64,000 bases of DNA from Alkalicoccus luteus (GCA_052061695.1 JBPZEY010000003.1); one strand, 5' to 3'; shown: positions 32,865-41,810, counted from the first letter of the stretch. Notes: a model not told the origin generated them from the sequence alone. Numbers and translations are program-made.

Positions 32865-34241
32865 ATGACTGATCAAACCCCTGCAGAGCTGACGCGCAGC
32901 CAGAAAAACCGGCTCGTTGTCATGCTCTGTGTCATTTTAACATTCACCGTTATGAATGGAACGATGTTTAACGTCGCGATCCCTGATATTGCCGAAGATT
33001 TCCAGCTGCTCCCCTCTCAGGTGACCTGGGTCATGACCGGGTACATTCTGGTCTTTGCAGTTGGCGCACTGATGTACGGAAAGCTTGCGGATATGTTTCC
33101 AATTAAACGAATTTTAACAATCGGTATTATTTTATTTGCTGCCGGTGCTACACTCGGTTTATTTTCTCAGAACTATGCCATGCTGCTTGCCGCTCGAATC
33201 ATTCAGGCAACTGGCGGTGCTACGATTCCCGCCCTCGCGTTTATTATCCCTGCTCGATTTATGCCGAAGGAACGCGGCCGCGTTTTTGGAACCGTGTCCG
33301 CTACGGTAGCATTTGCTTCCGGTCTTGGACCAATCACCGGAGGCTTGATTGGCGGAGCTTTTGACTGGCGCTATTTATTCATCTTGTCCATTCTTTCGCT
33401 TTTGACGCTGCCTTTTTTAAGAAAGTGGATCCCGGATGAAGAAACTCGTTCGGGCCGTATTGATTTCATCGGTGCACTGCTGATTGCGTCAGCTGTAGCG
33501 GGACTTCTCTTTTTTATTACGGCTTTCAGCCTGACAGGGCTCGCCTTTTTTGCCTTGGCAATGTTGTTATTTATTCTGCACATTAGGAGGCATCCTGCTC
33601 CTTTTATTGATCCGTCGATGCTGAAGGATAAGTATTACACGACGGCCGTAATGACAAGTTTTCTAGGTACGAGCGTAATGTTCGGCATGATTTTTATCGT
33701 TCCGATTATGGCAAGAGCTGTTTACGGGCTTTCGACAATCGAGATTGGTCTTCTGCTTTTCCCTGGCGCTCTCGGGGCAGCTGTCATTGGTCAGCGGGGC
33801 GGAAGGCTTGTTGAGTCAAGAGGAAGTTTTCCAGTCTTGCAGCTTGCCTTCCTGCTGGCTGTTGCAGGCAGCCTGCTGATTTCGATCTTTATCGGTATTC
33901 CGCCGTTTCTGCTGGCGCTATGTATTCTTGTTCAGTATGTCGCATTTCCGCTTATTCAAAGCTCCACTGCGAATTTGTTAACAGAGCTTGTACCGAAAGA
34001 AAAGACCGGTGTCGGGATCGGGATGTTCAACTTGATGAACTTTCTTTCAGGGGCTGTCTCCAGTGCTATATTCGGGGCGTTTCTCGATTTACAGGAAACC
34101 TCTTTGCAGCTGAACCCTATTGCAATATATGATGGGCTGGCACTTTACTCCAATTTGTTTTTAGCAATCAGTCTTACAGCAGTCGGTGCCCTGCTGTTGT
34201 TCACGAGGCAGTTTCGTAAACGAAAGCGACCCGCTCTATAG
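32865..34241 (+). CDS. MFS transporter, DHA2 (14-TM drug:H+ antiporter) type
   Basis: 458 residues with about 14 membrane helices. Motif A (GKLADMFPIKRI) follows helix 2, motif C-like GLGPITGGLIGGAFDWRYLF follows helix 5, and TWVMTGYILVFAVGALMYG matches motif D1 of DHA2 proteins. It is expected to export toxic compounds in exchange for protons (or Na+ in alkaliphiles). The substrate is unknown. TTGGAGGAACC precedes the ATG. It is monocistronic. Confidence 0.9.
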   Translation: MTDQTPAELTRSQKNRLVVMLCVILTFTVMNGTMFNVAIPDIAEDFQLLPSQVTWVMTGYILVFAVGALMYGKLADMFPIKRILTIGIILFAAGATLGLFSQNYAMLLAARIIQATGGATIPALAFIIPARFMPKERGRVFGTVSATVAFASGLGPITGGLIGGAFDWRYLFILSILSLLTLPFLRKWIPDEETRSGRIDFIGALLIASAVAGLLFFITAFSLTGLAFFALAMLLFILHIRRHPAPFIDPSMLKDKYYTTAVMTSFLGTSVMFGMIFIVPIMARAVYGLSTIEIGLLLFPGALGAAVIGQRGGRLVESRGSFPVLQLAFLLAVAGSLLISIFIGIPPFLLALCILVQYVAFPLIQSSTANLLTELVPKEKTGVGIGMFNLMNFLSGAVSSAIFGAFLDLQETSLQLNPIAIYDGLALYSNLFLAISLTAVGALLLFTRQFRKRKRPAL

Positions 34242-34243
34242 AA

Positions 34244-34284
34244 AGAGGATTCAGCGTGCATCATGGATGCCACCTGAATCCTCT
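34244..34284. terminator. Terminator between MFS gene and 105-residue gene
   Basis: The base stem AGAGGATTCAG / CTGAATCCTCT is perfect; the upper part (GTGCATC...GATGCCAC) pairs imperfectly. The T-tracts are short on both strands. Confidence 0.6.
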
Positions 34285-34305
34285 TCGCACTTATATAACC
34301 AGCTG

Positions 34306-34623
34306 TCAGACAGACGCATCGAATGTCGTACCTTTACGAAGCAGCTCTGCCTCGTGCCGTTTGGCAGCTTCCAATTTCCGTTCTTTAATCGACCGCTCCG
34401 CTGTCGCGGAAGGCGTGCGATTGCCGGCACCGGCACGCAGTTTGTGCGCGGCAATTCGTTCATACCTTTGAAAATAGCTGCCATACGGATTGCGATGTTC
34501 CATTACGTCTTGAAATGCGACTCGCGGGATGCCGTCCACCGTCAGCTGCTGCGGCTTCTGGAGAACCTGTCTTGCTGCGTAATTCATCGGCTGTTCATCC
34601 CGTACAAGTGGAATATAACCCAT
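34306..34623 (-). CDS. Hypothetical protein, 105 residues
   Basis: A soluble, basic protein: MGYIPLVRDEQPMNYAARQ at the start, then FQDVMEHRNPYGSYFQRYERI, then a charged helix AERSIKERKLEAAKRHEAELLRKG. No domain is recognised. AAGGAGAAGGGG precedes the ATG at good spacing, and a hairpin terminator follows. B. subtilis has spore-coat genes (cotO and relatives) near fabI, but I see no clear match. Confidence 0.65.
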   Translation of the reverse strand: MGYIPLVRDEQPMNYAARQVLQKPQQLTVDGIPRVAFQDVMEHRNPYGSYFQRYERIAAHKLRAGAGNRTPSATAERSIKERKLEAAKRHEAELLRKGTTFDASV

Positions 34624-34689
34624 GATATCACCCCTTCTCCTTACTTACGTATTCCCAGCATTCTCTAAAAAGAAACCTATGTGCACGTC

Positions 34690-35485
34690 AAAAAACCGCC
34701 CTGATGTATACTCAGAGCGGTGAGACTGTAGACAAAGTCAATTAGCTTATATGTTGATTCATTTGGTGGTATTTCCCTTCCGCTTACCGAGCCTGCCGTG
34801 GACTTGCCTTCAGCTATTTTTCAGCGTGATCCCTTTTTGCAGGGAGAATGACGCGGGAGGATAGCGCGGCTTCACTCGTACACAAGCTTCTAACAAGAAG
34901 CCTTCAAGAGCCGGTCCGGCTCCGCTCGCGCTTGTCATGCCGTTCAAGTTCGAACGGCGATGAGGCTTCACTCGGACTCAGGCTTCTCACGAGAAGCTTT
35001 CAAAAGCCAGTCAGGCTCCGCTCGTGCGTTGATGCCGTTCGCAGAACTGAACGGCACGGCATCTTCAGACTGCTAGTTGCGTCTCCGTCGGACACATCTG
35101 GGAAACGGCTATGCTTCTTAGAGAACAACGTCACGACAGGCTAACGCGACTGCTTATCATGCGTTTATCGTGAATTCGATGACGTAGTGGCATCTCTATG
35201 CAACATCGAAACGTTTCATCGGGAAGGTTCTATCCGTATAGAACTAGATCTTGCAGTCATTACCAGGCACGTGAAACATGCTATCAGCTGCCGGCATCGG
35301 AGGGCCTCAACTCCAGGAGGATCAGAACGAGGTGAAGATCCAGCGCTTCCGACGGAAGAAGGGAAAGCCGAGCCCGCTCCCTCCGGAGAGCGAGCGTCTG
35401 CAGATACAGGCAGATGCAACGTTATTCACCTAAAAACACTTTATCGACACCCTGACCGCCCTGATCTATAATCAGAGCGGTTCTA
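34690..35485. repeat. Non-coding repeat island B
   Basis: An ~800-bp stretch with no convincing gene. Both ends carry the same hairpin (ACCGCCCTGA, 7-nt loop, TCAGAGCGGT). Internal to them are facing imperfect copies of a GTAGACAAAGTCA / GTCGATAAAGTGT motif. Positions 34868-34963 and 34964-35060 are tandem ~96-bp repeats (GGCTTCACTCG..., AGAAGC, GGCTCCGCTCG, ATGCCGTTC). Positions 35032-35074 and 35284-35455 match repeat island A, the former inverted. It is interpreted as a composite dispersed repeat, possibly non-autonomous. Confidence 0.72.
34691..34721 (-). terminator. Hairpin at left end of repeat island B
   Basis: ACCGCCCTGA / TCAGAGCGGT stem (one G-U) with a 7-nt loop and TTTTTT on the minus strand. 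The same arm sequences recur at the right end of the island. Confidence 0.6.
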
Positions 35486-35486
35486 T
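35455..35486 (+). terminator. Hairpin at right end of repeat island B
   Basis: ACCGCCCTGA / TCAGAGCGGT with a different 7-nt loop, followed by TCTATTT on the plus strand; it lies just past the convergent fabI stop. Confidence 0.55.
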
Positions 35487-35508
35487 TTGCTTAACGATCT
35501 GTCTGCTG

Positions 35509-36285
35509 TTACGTTAGTCCGATCGTGTGGTAACCTCCGTCGACGTGCAGCATTTCTCCTGTAATTCCGGAGGCCAGCCCGCTCATTAGAAACAGAGCTG
35601 TACTGCCCACTTCCTCTTGGGATACCGTGCGCTTAAGAGGGGCATGGTCTTCCATCTCCTTTAGTACTTCGTTAAAGCCGCCGATTCCTTTCGCAGAGAG
35701 TGTACGGATTGGTCCTGCCGAGATTGCATTGACACGAACGCCGTCCTTGCCCAGATCGTGAGCCAGGTATTTTACACTCGCATCCAGACTCGCTTTTGCT
35801 ACACCCATGACGTTGTAGTTTTTCACGTAGCGCTCTCCACCGAGATACGTCAGCGTTACGATACTTGCATCCTCGGCCAAAAATGGTCTCGCGGCTTTTA
35901 CAGCAGCCGTGAGGGAATATGCGCTGATATTCTGCGCCAGAAGAAAGCCGTCCCGCGTCGTGTTTAAATATTCGCCTTCCAGTTCTTCTTTGTTGGCAAA
36001 CGCCACACAGTGCGCGATCCCATGAATCGCACCTGATTTTTCCCCGATTTGATGGAATGCTTTTTCTAAATCTTTATCGCTGGTCACGTCGCATGGCAGG
36101 ACATAGTGGTCCCCCTCAAGCGTATCCGCCAACCCTTGAACTGTTTTCTCAAATCGTTCTCCGACGTATGTAAATACGAGAGATGCTCCAGCCTGATCCA
36201 ATGCCCGTGCGATTCCCCAAGCAATGCTTCGTTTATTCGCCACGCCCATTACGACGTAGGTTCTATTTGAAAGATCGATTTGCAT
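35509..36285 (-). CDS. fabI: Enoyl-[acyl-carrier-protein] reductase (NADH) FabI
   Basis: 258 residues, the usual Bacillus FabI length. The nucleotide-binding loop is GVANKRSIAWGIARAL. The catalytic Tyr-x6-Lys is NYNVMGVAK near residue 157-165. SAGPIRTLSAKGI is the substrate-binding loop, and the C-terminus is EMLHVDGGYHTIGL. It reduces trans-2-enoyl-ACP in the last step of each fatty-acid elongation cycle. A FapR operator overlaps its promoter, so malonyl-CoA should induce it together with fabH-fabF. Confidence 0.97.
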   Translation of the reverse strand: MQIDLSNRTYVVMGVANKRSIAWGIARALDQAGASLVFTYVGERFEKTVQGLADTLEGDHYVLPCDVTSDKDLEKAFHQIGEKSGAIHGIAHCVAFANKEELEGEYLNTTRDGFLLAQNISAYSLTAAVKAARPFLAEDASIVTLTYLGGERYVKNYNVMGVAKASLDASVKYLAHDLGKDGVRVNAISAGPIRTLSAKGIGGFNEVLKEMEDHAPLKRTVSQEEVGSTALFLMSGLASGITGEMLHVDGGYHTIGLT

Positions 36286-36316
36286 GATGATGGTTCCTCC
36301 CTCATTTGTACAACTG

Positions 36317-36333
36317 TTAGTATCTGGTCCTAA
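36317..36333. promoter_or_regulatory. FapR operator of fabI
   Basis: TTAGTATCTGGTCCTAA fits the 17-bp FapR palindrome (TTAGTACCTAGTACTAA type) and begins at the edge of the -10 box. FapR represses fatty-acid genes until malonyl-CoA accumulates. Confidence 0.8.
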
Positions 36334-36361
36334 TTTTAGCGTACTGCTTTCCTCCCGTCAA
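36333..36361 (-). promoter_or_regulatory. Sigma-A promoter of fabI
   Basis: -35 TTGACG and -10 TAAAAT at 17-bp spacing, just upstream of the FapR box. Confidence 0.78.
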
Positions 36362-36405
36362 TTCTTTCATGCTATAATTACAGCTGGAAAGGAGCTGACG
36401 GTTCA

Positions 36406-37140
36406 ATGTACGATCTAATAGGTGACATTCATGGCTGCCGGCTGGAAATGCATCAGCTGATTCGACGGCTTGGCTACAGCTTATATAATGGAAAGGCAGT
36501 CCATCCGGACGGGCGGCGGCTCGTTTTCATTGGAGATCTGACGGACCGCGGCCCTGATTCAACAGGTGTTATTGAAGACGTTGCTGCATTCGTGTCACAA
36601 GGACACGTATATGTTCCAGGCAACCACTGTGACAAGCTGTACCGCTGGTTTTTAGGTCGAAACGTGAAAGTGCTGCACGGGTTGGAAACGACTACTGCCG
36701 AGGTTGCTGCGCTTTCAAAAGCGCAGCAGAAAGCCATCCGCGCTGCTTTTATGAAGCTTTACGAAGAAGCACCGCTTTATGAGGTGCTGGACCAAGGAGG
36801 TCTTGTCGCGGCTCACGCCGGCATTCGCTATGATGATATCGGTCTGAATAATAAGCGGATTAAATCATTCGTGCTTTACGGAGACACTACGGGAAAAGTG
36901 GATGCAGATGGCAAGCCCGAACGCCGGGACTGGGCAACCATTTATCCTCAAGGCAAAGCCTGGATCGTATACGGTCATACGCCTGTGGAGGCTCCTCGCT
37001 TCGTGGGACACACGGTTAATATTGATACCGGCTGTGTTTTTGGAGGCAGGCTCACCGCTTTTCGCTATCCGGAAATCGAGACGGTTTCCGTCGCTTCTTC
37101 TATGCCGCGTGTTGACGAAAAGTTCCGCACGTTCAAATGA
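36406..37140 (+). CDS. prpE: Bis(5'-nucleosyl)-tetraphosphatase PrpE
   Basis: 244 residues, identical in length to B. subtilis PrpE. PPP-type phosphoesterase motifs GDIHGC, GDLTDRGPDS and GNHCDK, then VYGHTPVEAP and INIDTG-like VNIDTGCVFGG. It hydrolyses Ap4A asymmetrically and dephosphorylates phosphotyrosine in vitro in B. subtilis. GGAAAGGAG precedes the start, with an extended -10 (TGCTATAAT) ~30 bp upstream. It overlaps the convergent rluD-like gene by 8 bp. Confidence 0.94.
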   Translation: MYDLIGDIHGCRLEMHQLIRRLGYSLYNGKAVHPDGRRLVFIGDLTDRGPDSTGVIEDVAAFVSQGHVYVPGNHCDKLYRWFLGRNVKVLHGLETTTAEVAALSKAQQKAIRAAFMKLYEEAPLYEVLDQGGLVAAHAGIRYDDIGLNNKRIKSFVLYGDTTGKVDADGKPERRDWATIYPQGKAWIVYGHTPVEAPRFVGHTVNIDTGCVFGGRLTAFRYPEIETVSVASSMPRVDEKFRTFK

Positions 37141-38005
37141 GCTTTCTTTTCGCTTCGAAGGTGAGCATCTGATTCGTGTAAGGATGAGGAAACGCAATCA
37201 TTCTGGCCTGCAGCGCGTGAACTGGCCTTCTGTCTGCTGAAGCGTAGAGCGACTCACCGGACAGTGGAAATCCGAGCCAGGCGAGATGCACGCGAATTTG
37301 ATGCGTACGGCCGGTTTCCAGCTGCACAGCTAAACGGCTTTCGAAAGGCGACCGTGACAGGCAGGTCACGTGCGTCACAGCACATTTTCCGGAAGAAGAA
37401 ACCTCCTGTTCAACGATGCTTCCAGCTCTCCGCCCAATCGGCGCAAAAACAGATACGGATTCCCATGAAAAGCTGCCACGCACGACCGCTTCATACATGC
37501 GGTGAATGCTTCCGCTCTGTTGAGCAGCGGTCAAGATACTGTGCGCGTAGCGGTGCTTCGCGATCAACACCAGACCCGTCGTATCTCGGTCCAGTCTTGT
37601 CACAATATGAACTGTCCCCGGCCAGCCGCTTTCCTGGTAATATGCCAGCACAGCCCCTGCAAGTGACGGTTTCTGTCTGTCGGACATTGGGAGCACTGCA
37701 AGACCTGCTGGTTTCTCAATTAAAAGTACATGCTCATCTTCATAAATGACTTCAAGAGGTGCCTTTACCGGCACAATGTTGGAGCTTGCTTCCTCCGGCG
37801 GAAATGTTACCTCGACTAAATCCGCTTCTGCGATCCTCGCGCGAACATCCACTGCTTTACTGTTAACACGCAGCCCTCCCCCCTCATATTTCACTTCAGC
37901 CAGCAGTTTTCTTGACACTTGCTTTTCGACACGAAGAAAATCGCGCAGCGTCATCCCTGCCTGCGACCGGGATACACGCCACGCGATGTGAATGGTATGG
38001 ACCAT
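37133..38005 (-). CDS. RluA/RluD-family pseudouridine synthase (YjbO)
   Basis: 290 residues from an ATG that overlaps the nadK stop by one base (TAATG). The N-terminal S4-like domain (~15-75) is followed by the catalytic domain with the RLDRDTTG motif (catalytic Asp), and TGRTHQIRVHLAWLGFPLSG. It modifies uridines in rRNA or tRNA; the exact site is unknown. It corresponds to yjbO of B. subtilis, also downstream of nadK. Confidence 0.92.
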   Translation of the reverse strand: MVHTIHIAWRVSRSQAGMTLRDFLRVEKQVSRKLLAEVKYEGGGLRVNSKAVDVRARIAEADLVEVTFPPEEASSNIVPVKAPLEVIYEDEHVLLIEKPAGLAVLPMSDRQKPSLAGAVLAYYQESGWPGTVHIVTRLDRDTTGLVLIAKHRYAHSILTAAQQSGSIHRMYEAVVRGSFSWESVSVFAPIGRRAGSIVEQEVSSSGKCAVTHVTCLSRSPFESRLAVQLETGRTHQIRVHLAWLGFPLSGESLYASADRRPVHALQARMIAFPHPYTNQMLTFEAKRKLI

Positions 38006-38793
38006 TAAATAAACGACTCCTTCACTCTTTTCCAAAATGGGAATGGCCGGAAGCGCGCAAACCGGACTTTTTCATCCGCTACGCGAACTTGGATTGATTT
38101 CACTTTTTTCTGGACAAGCGTTAAATGGTCAACGGTCACTTGAAAATCAACGTCATTTTTAGGCTTAAGCAGACAGGTGTGATGCTCTGGCAGGACAACC
38201 GGTGAACCGATCGTCCGGTAAACGCGATTGTTAATTGATGCCATCTCGGAAAGCTGGATTGATGCAAGGGATGGATGAAGAATCGCTCCACCGAGTGCTT
38301 TGTTATACGCGGTGCTTCCAGAAGGCGTCGACATGCACAGCCCGTCGCCGCGAAAGGTTTCGAAATGATCCCCTTTGATCTCAATATCCATAACGAGCGA
38401 GCCCTCCATACTTTTCACCGTACATTCATTTAAAGCCAGATAGCGTTCATTTTCCAGATCGTTCGTATGTCGGATTAACACTTCCAGCAGCGGATACTCC
38501 ACAATTTTAAACGGCGTTTTCGCAATATGAATGACGAGCTTCTCGATTTCATCGGGCTGCCAGTCCGCATAGAAGCCAAGATGACCGGTATGTACCCCTA
38601 CAAAGCTCGTAGAATCGAGCCGGTGGGCATACTGGTGGAAGGCTTCCAGCAGTGTGCCGTCCCCGCCGATCGATATCACAATTTCCGGCTCGTCCTCATG
38701 GTAAACGAGTCCGAATTCCTCCAAATACGTTTTCACTTGCTGCGTTAGCACGTTGGATGAATGATCGCCGCGTGAGCGAACGTTAAAATTCAT
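38005..38793 (-). CDS. nadK: NAD kinase
   Basis: 262 residues. The GGDG motif is at residues 43-46 (SIGGDGTLLE), followed by GHLGFYADW and the TPSGSTAYNKALGGAILHP motif. It phosphorylates NAD+ to NADP+ with ATP, in the cytosol. It lies between the small alarmone synthetase and rluD in the conserved yjbM-nadK-yjbO operon order. Length and position match B. subtilis NadF/PpnKA. Confidence 0.95.
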   Translation of the reverse strand: MNFNVRSRGDHSSNVLTQQVKTYLEEFGLVYHEDEPEIVISIGGDGTLLEAFHQYAHRLDSTSFVGVHTGHLGFYADWQPDEIEKLVIHIAKTPFKIVEYPLLEVLIRHTNDLENERYLALNECTVKSMEGSLVMDIEIKGDHFETFRGDGLCMSTPSGSTAYNKALGGAILHPSLASIQLSEMASINNRVYRTIGSPVVLPEHHTCLLKPKNDVDFQVTVDHLTLVQKKVKSIQVRVADEKVRFARFRPFPFWKRVKESFI

Positions 38794-38809
38794 AGCGTAC
38801 CGCCTTTCC

Positions 38810-39448
38810 CTATGGTTTCCGGCGTGAGGCTTCCTGCTGCTTCGTCATAATCTTTTGTGCTTCTTGTACCTCACCGCGGATTTTCGACATTTCTTCATCT
38901 AGCTGGAAGGCGGCTTCTGCTGCTTTTACGAGCCGCTGTTCAATCTCGTCCGGTATTTTTCCGGAATATTTATACTGCAGGGAATGTTCAATGGTAGCCC
39001 AGAAGTTCATGGCAAGCGTGCGGATCTGCAGTTCTACCAATGTATTCTTTTCGCCGCCCTCAATCGTCTGCACCGGATATTTTAATATCATGTGATACGA
39101 ACGATAGCCGCTCCGCTTTTTGTTTTTAATGTAATCGCGCTGCTCCACAATGGAAAAGTCCGTTCGTGCTTTAATCAGTTCCACAATCGTATCGATATCG
39201 CCGACAAACTGGCACATGATGCGCACGCCCCCGAGATCCTGCATATCCTCTTCCAGTCGATTTAACGGGATGTTTTTACGTTTCGCTTTTTCCAGAATGC
39301 TGGATACCGGTTTAACGCGCCCGGTTACAAATTCAATTGGCGTATGTTTAGATGTCAGCTGATACTGATCCCGGATACCTTTCAGCTTGATCTTTAACTC
39401 CTCGACCGCCTGTTTATAGGGCGTGAGCAGCACATCCCAATCCATCAT
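38810..39448 (-). CDS. Small alarmone synthetase, GTP pyrophosphokinase (YjbM/RelQ type)
   Basis: 212 residues. RelA/SpoT synthetase-only domain: TGRVKPVSSILEKAKRK, DLGGVRIMCQFVGDI, RDYIKNKKRSGYRSYHMIL and ELQIRTLAMNFWATIEH. No hydrolase, TGS or ACT domains, as in SasB/RelQ. It makes (p)ppGpp or pGpp from GTP/GDP and ATP; the RelQ type forms tetramers. It lies directly upstream of nadK (16 bp) and 5 bp after the UPF0738 gene. Confidence 0.95.
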   Translation of the reverse strand: MMDWDVLLTPYKQAVEELKIKLKGIRDQYQLTSKHTPIEFVTGRVKPVSSILEKAKRKNIPLNRLEEDMQDLGGVRIMCQFVGDIDTIVELIKARTDFSIVEQRDYIKNKKRSGYRSYHMILKYPVQTIEGGEKNTLVELQIRTLAMNFWATIEHSLQYKYSGKIPDEIEQRLVKAAEAAFQLDEEMSKIRGEVQEAQKIMTKQQEASRRKP

Positions 39449-39453
39449 TGCGA

Positions 39454-39831
39454 TCAGTCCTCCCCGCTGTTCAGCTCAAAGATTTCGTCTGCTTTATCGA
39501 CGAATTCCTTCCCGTAGTTCTGATTGCCTTTAATATTGTCCAGCAGAAAATCAAGCTCTTCCCAGAAGGCCGTCAGTTCAACAGGTTTCAGCACTGTCTG
39601 CACGAACATAGGCTTTGCGGAGGCCCGGTATGTATGCAGCTGCTGCCAGGCCGATTCTTCAAAGCGCAGATGGATAAATTCATCTCCGTGAGCGAGCAAA
39701 TAAACAAATGCAGCTCCGTCTGAATCTACAAGCATGCGTCCTTCCGGCTCCAGTCCCTGAAACGGAAGCGTCACATCTCCTTTTGCTAACAAGTTTGCTT
39801 CTTCTTCGTGAATGGTCTTTACAATAATCAT
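39454..39831 (-). CDS. UPF0738 family protein (YjbL)
   Basis: 125 residues, acidic and soluble; FVYLLAHGDEFIHLRFEESAWQQLH and FWEELDFLLDNIKGNQNYG match UPF0738/YjbL proteins, which are restricted to Bacillaceae and relatives. Function unknown. GAAGGAGCGG precedes the ATG. It is the first gene of the yjbL-yjbM-nadK-yjbO operon. Confidence 0.88.
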   Translation of the reverse strand: MIIVKTIHEEEANLLAKGDVTLPFQGLEPEGRMLVDSDGAAFVYLLAHGDEFIHLRFEESAWQQLHTYRASAKPMFVQTVLKPVELTAFWEELDFLLDNIKGNQNYGKEFVDKADEIFELNSGED

Positions 39832-39993
39832 GCGTCCGCTCCTTCTGCCAATGCTTTTCCGCTTTCCATATTATCTGTTATTCCCTTATTTGTAAACGAA
39901 GAAACGGTCTGCTGCATCGTCCTTTGGCTCATTGCCACAGCTCTTTCTCTATGGAACAATAGAGAAAACAGATGCATATAAAGGAGACATACA

Positions 39994-40569
39994 ATGCCTC
40001 AGGAAATGGAAATTGAATTTAAACAGCTGCTGACGAACAGCCTTTTTGAAAAGATGATCCGTCACTATGAAATGCCCACGCCATTTCGTCAGGAAAATCA
40101 TTATTTCGAGACTGAGGACATGGCATTGCGGGAGAAAGGAGCCGCTCTGCGAGTGCGAGTAAAAGACAACAGCCTGGAGTTTACGCTGAAGCAGCCTTCC
40201 GGAGAAGGATTGCTTGAAACCAATCAGTCTATAACATATGACGCGTTTGAAGCATTCAAGGCTGACGGACGGCTTCCAAAAGGTGAAACCGCTGATCAGC
40301 TCAGGTCGTTTCTCGGATATGAACCCTCGCTCAACTGGCTCGGAAGTTTAGTAACAGAGCGAATGGAAAAAAAGCTGCCCGAGGGACTCCTTGTTTTCGA
40401 TAAATCCACCTATGCCGGGGTAACTGATTACGAGCTGGAATTCGAATCAGCCAGCTACGAGGAAGGTAAAGTTTTTTTCGAAAATCTTCTGTCAGAATGG
40501 AAACTTTCCTGGAATACACCCGATAATAAAATAAGAAGGTTTTACCGGGCCGCCTACGAGCAGTCCTAA
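39994..40569 (+). CDS. CYTH domain protein (YjbK)
   Basis: 191 residues. The N-terminal ExExK motif is present (EMEIEFK). The tunnel strands carry RVRVKDNSLEFTLKQP and the C-terminal half has ELEFESASYEEG. CYTH enzymes bind triphosphates (thiamine triphosphate, polyphosphate, ATP) with a divalent metal; the substrate here is unknown. AAAGGAGACA precedes the start. It is divergent from yjbL and is followed by the lytic transglycosylase gene at 23 bp. Confidence 0.93.
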   Translation: MPQEMEIEFKQLLTNSLFEKMIRHYEMPTPFRQENHYFETEDMALREKGAALRVRVKDNSLEFTLKQPSGEGLLETNQSITYDAFEAFKADGRLPKGETADQLRSFLGYEPSLNWLGSLVTERMEKKLPEGLLVFDKSTYAGVTDYELEFESASYEEGKVFFENLLSEWKLSWNTPDNKIRRFYRAAYEQS

Positions 40570-40592
40570 AGTGAAAAGGAGATGACTGCACG

Positions 40593-41207
40593 ATGTTCCT
40601 GCCGCCAATTATGAACGATATATTTTCCCGCCGTATTTTCCCGCCAAATGAATCAACTGCTGCTTCCGGACAATTTCAATCGATGCTGGAGCAAGAGATG
40701 TTTAAATCTTTTGAAGAGCTGGCACGCGAGCGCTCAGGGGCTATGCAGCAGCTTGCTGCCGCCGCTCCCGTCATTCCGGTTCAGCAGGCACCTTCATCAA
40801 CACCCCGTTCCCAGGACAGCTCTATCAACACGCTCATTCAGCAGGCTGCTGATAAACATGGAGTCAATCCGGCGCTGATCCATGCGGTAATAAAGCACGA
40901 GTCCAATTACAAAACGGATGCTGTAAGCCACACAGGCGCCCGCGGTTTGATGCAGCTGATGCCGGCAACCGCCCGCTCTCTTGGAGTAGCTGACAGCTTT
41001 GATCCAGAGCAAAATATCGAGGGAGGCACACGCTATCTGCGTGACATGCTCCGCCGCTATGACGGCAATGAGTCCCTCGCGCTTGCTGCTTATAACGCAG
41101 GGCCCGGCAACGTGGATAAATACGGTGGCATTCCGCCGTTTCGAGAAACACAGGCTTACGTACCAAAAGTGATGGCCAGCTACCGATCAGGCAGCAGCTA
41201 CGCATAA
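40593..41207 (+). CDS. Lytic transglycosylase, SLT domain (YjbJ/CwlQ-like)
   Basis: 204 residues. The N-terminal ~75 residues are low-complexity. The SLT goose-lysozyme-like domain (~80-200) has the catalytic Glu103 in IKHESNY, then GARGLMQLMPATA, and LAAYNAGPGNV. It cleaves peptidoglycan glycan strands with 1,6-anhydro product. No clear signal peptide is seen at the chosen start, as in B. subtilis YjbJ. AAAAGGAGATG precedes the ATG. Confidence 0.93.
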   Translation: MFLPPIMNDIFSRRIFPPNESTAASGQFQSMLEQEMFKSFEELARERSGAMQQLAAAAPVIPVQQAPSSTPRSQDSSINTLIQQAADKHGVNPALIHAVIKHESNYKTDAVSHTGARGLMQLMPATARSLGVADSFDPEQNIEGGTRYLRDMLRRYDGNESLALAAYNAGPGNVDKYGGIPPFRETQAYVPKVMASYRSGSSYA

Positions 41208-41408
41208 TAGAGACCAGCATTTCTGTCCGCTTCGGCAGAAGATGCTGGTTTTTTACGCCTTATTGCTTGCACCGCTGTCGATAGGACGTTAACATAAGCA
41301 GTCGGGGCAGCGCTTCTTTCCGCAATTGTCATAAATAGTTCACATTTGTTGCTGGAATTCGGAAGCCCTGCTACAATAACGATACGTTCGATAAAGAGGG
41401 TTTTTACC

Positions 41409-41810
41409 ATGAATCAAGCTAACAGTGCCTTTGAGGCAATCGGCGAAGAACGCCTTCACCGCCTTATCGATATATTTTATGGTCATGTTGCTGAGCATCC
41501 GGATTTGAAAGATATTTTTCCGGATGACCTCACAGAAACACGCCGGAAGCAAAAGCAGTTTCTGACACAGTTTTTTGGCGGTCCCGCTCTTTATACAGAA
41601 GAGCATGGACATCCGATGCTGAGAGCCAGACACATGCCATTTGTCATCACACCTGAGCGTGCAGATGCTTGGCTTTCCTGCATGGGACAGGCGCTGGTTG
41701 AAGCTGACGTCGAAGAGCCTCTGCGCTCTTATCTATTTGAACGGCTCCAGCAGACCGCCCGCCATATGGTGAACACAGTGGATGCTTCATCCAGGGGGGA
41801 TCATTCATGA
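41409..41810 (+). CDS. Truncated haemoglobin, group II (YjbI, trHbO type)
   Basis: 133 residues from the ATG. An upstream in-frame extension lacks homology and is rejected. Contains LIDIFYGHVAEHPDLKDIFPDD, FFGGPALYTEEHGHPMLRARHMPF (proximal His region) and a C-terminal helix. It binds haem and O2 or NO; in firmicutes it is encoded next to spxH and linked to oxidative/nitrosative stress. It overlaps the spxH start by 4 bp, so the two are coupled. Confidence 0.94.
   Translation: MNQANSAFEAIGEERLHRLIDIFYGHVAEHPDLKDIFPDDLTETRRKQKQFLTQFFGGPALYTEEHGHPMLRARHMPFVITPERADAWLSCMGQALVEADVEEPLRSYLFERLQQTARHMVNTVDASSRGDHS

Noticed and set aside
34848..35471. Open frames of 94-98 residues inside repeat island B
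   Set aside because: They have no ribosome sites, no recognisable domains and consist of repeated, palindromic DNA that also exists inverted in island A.
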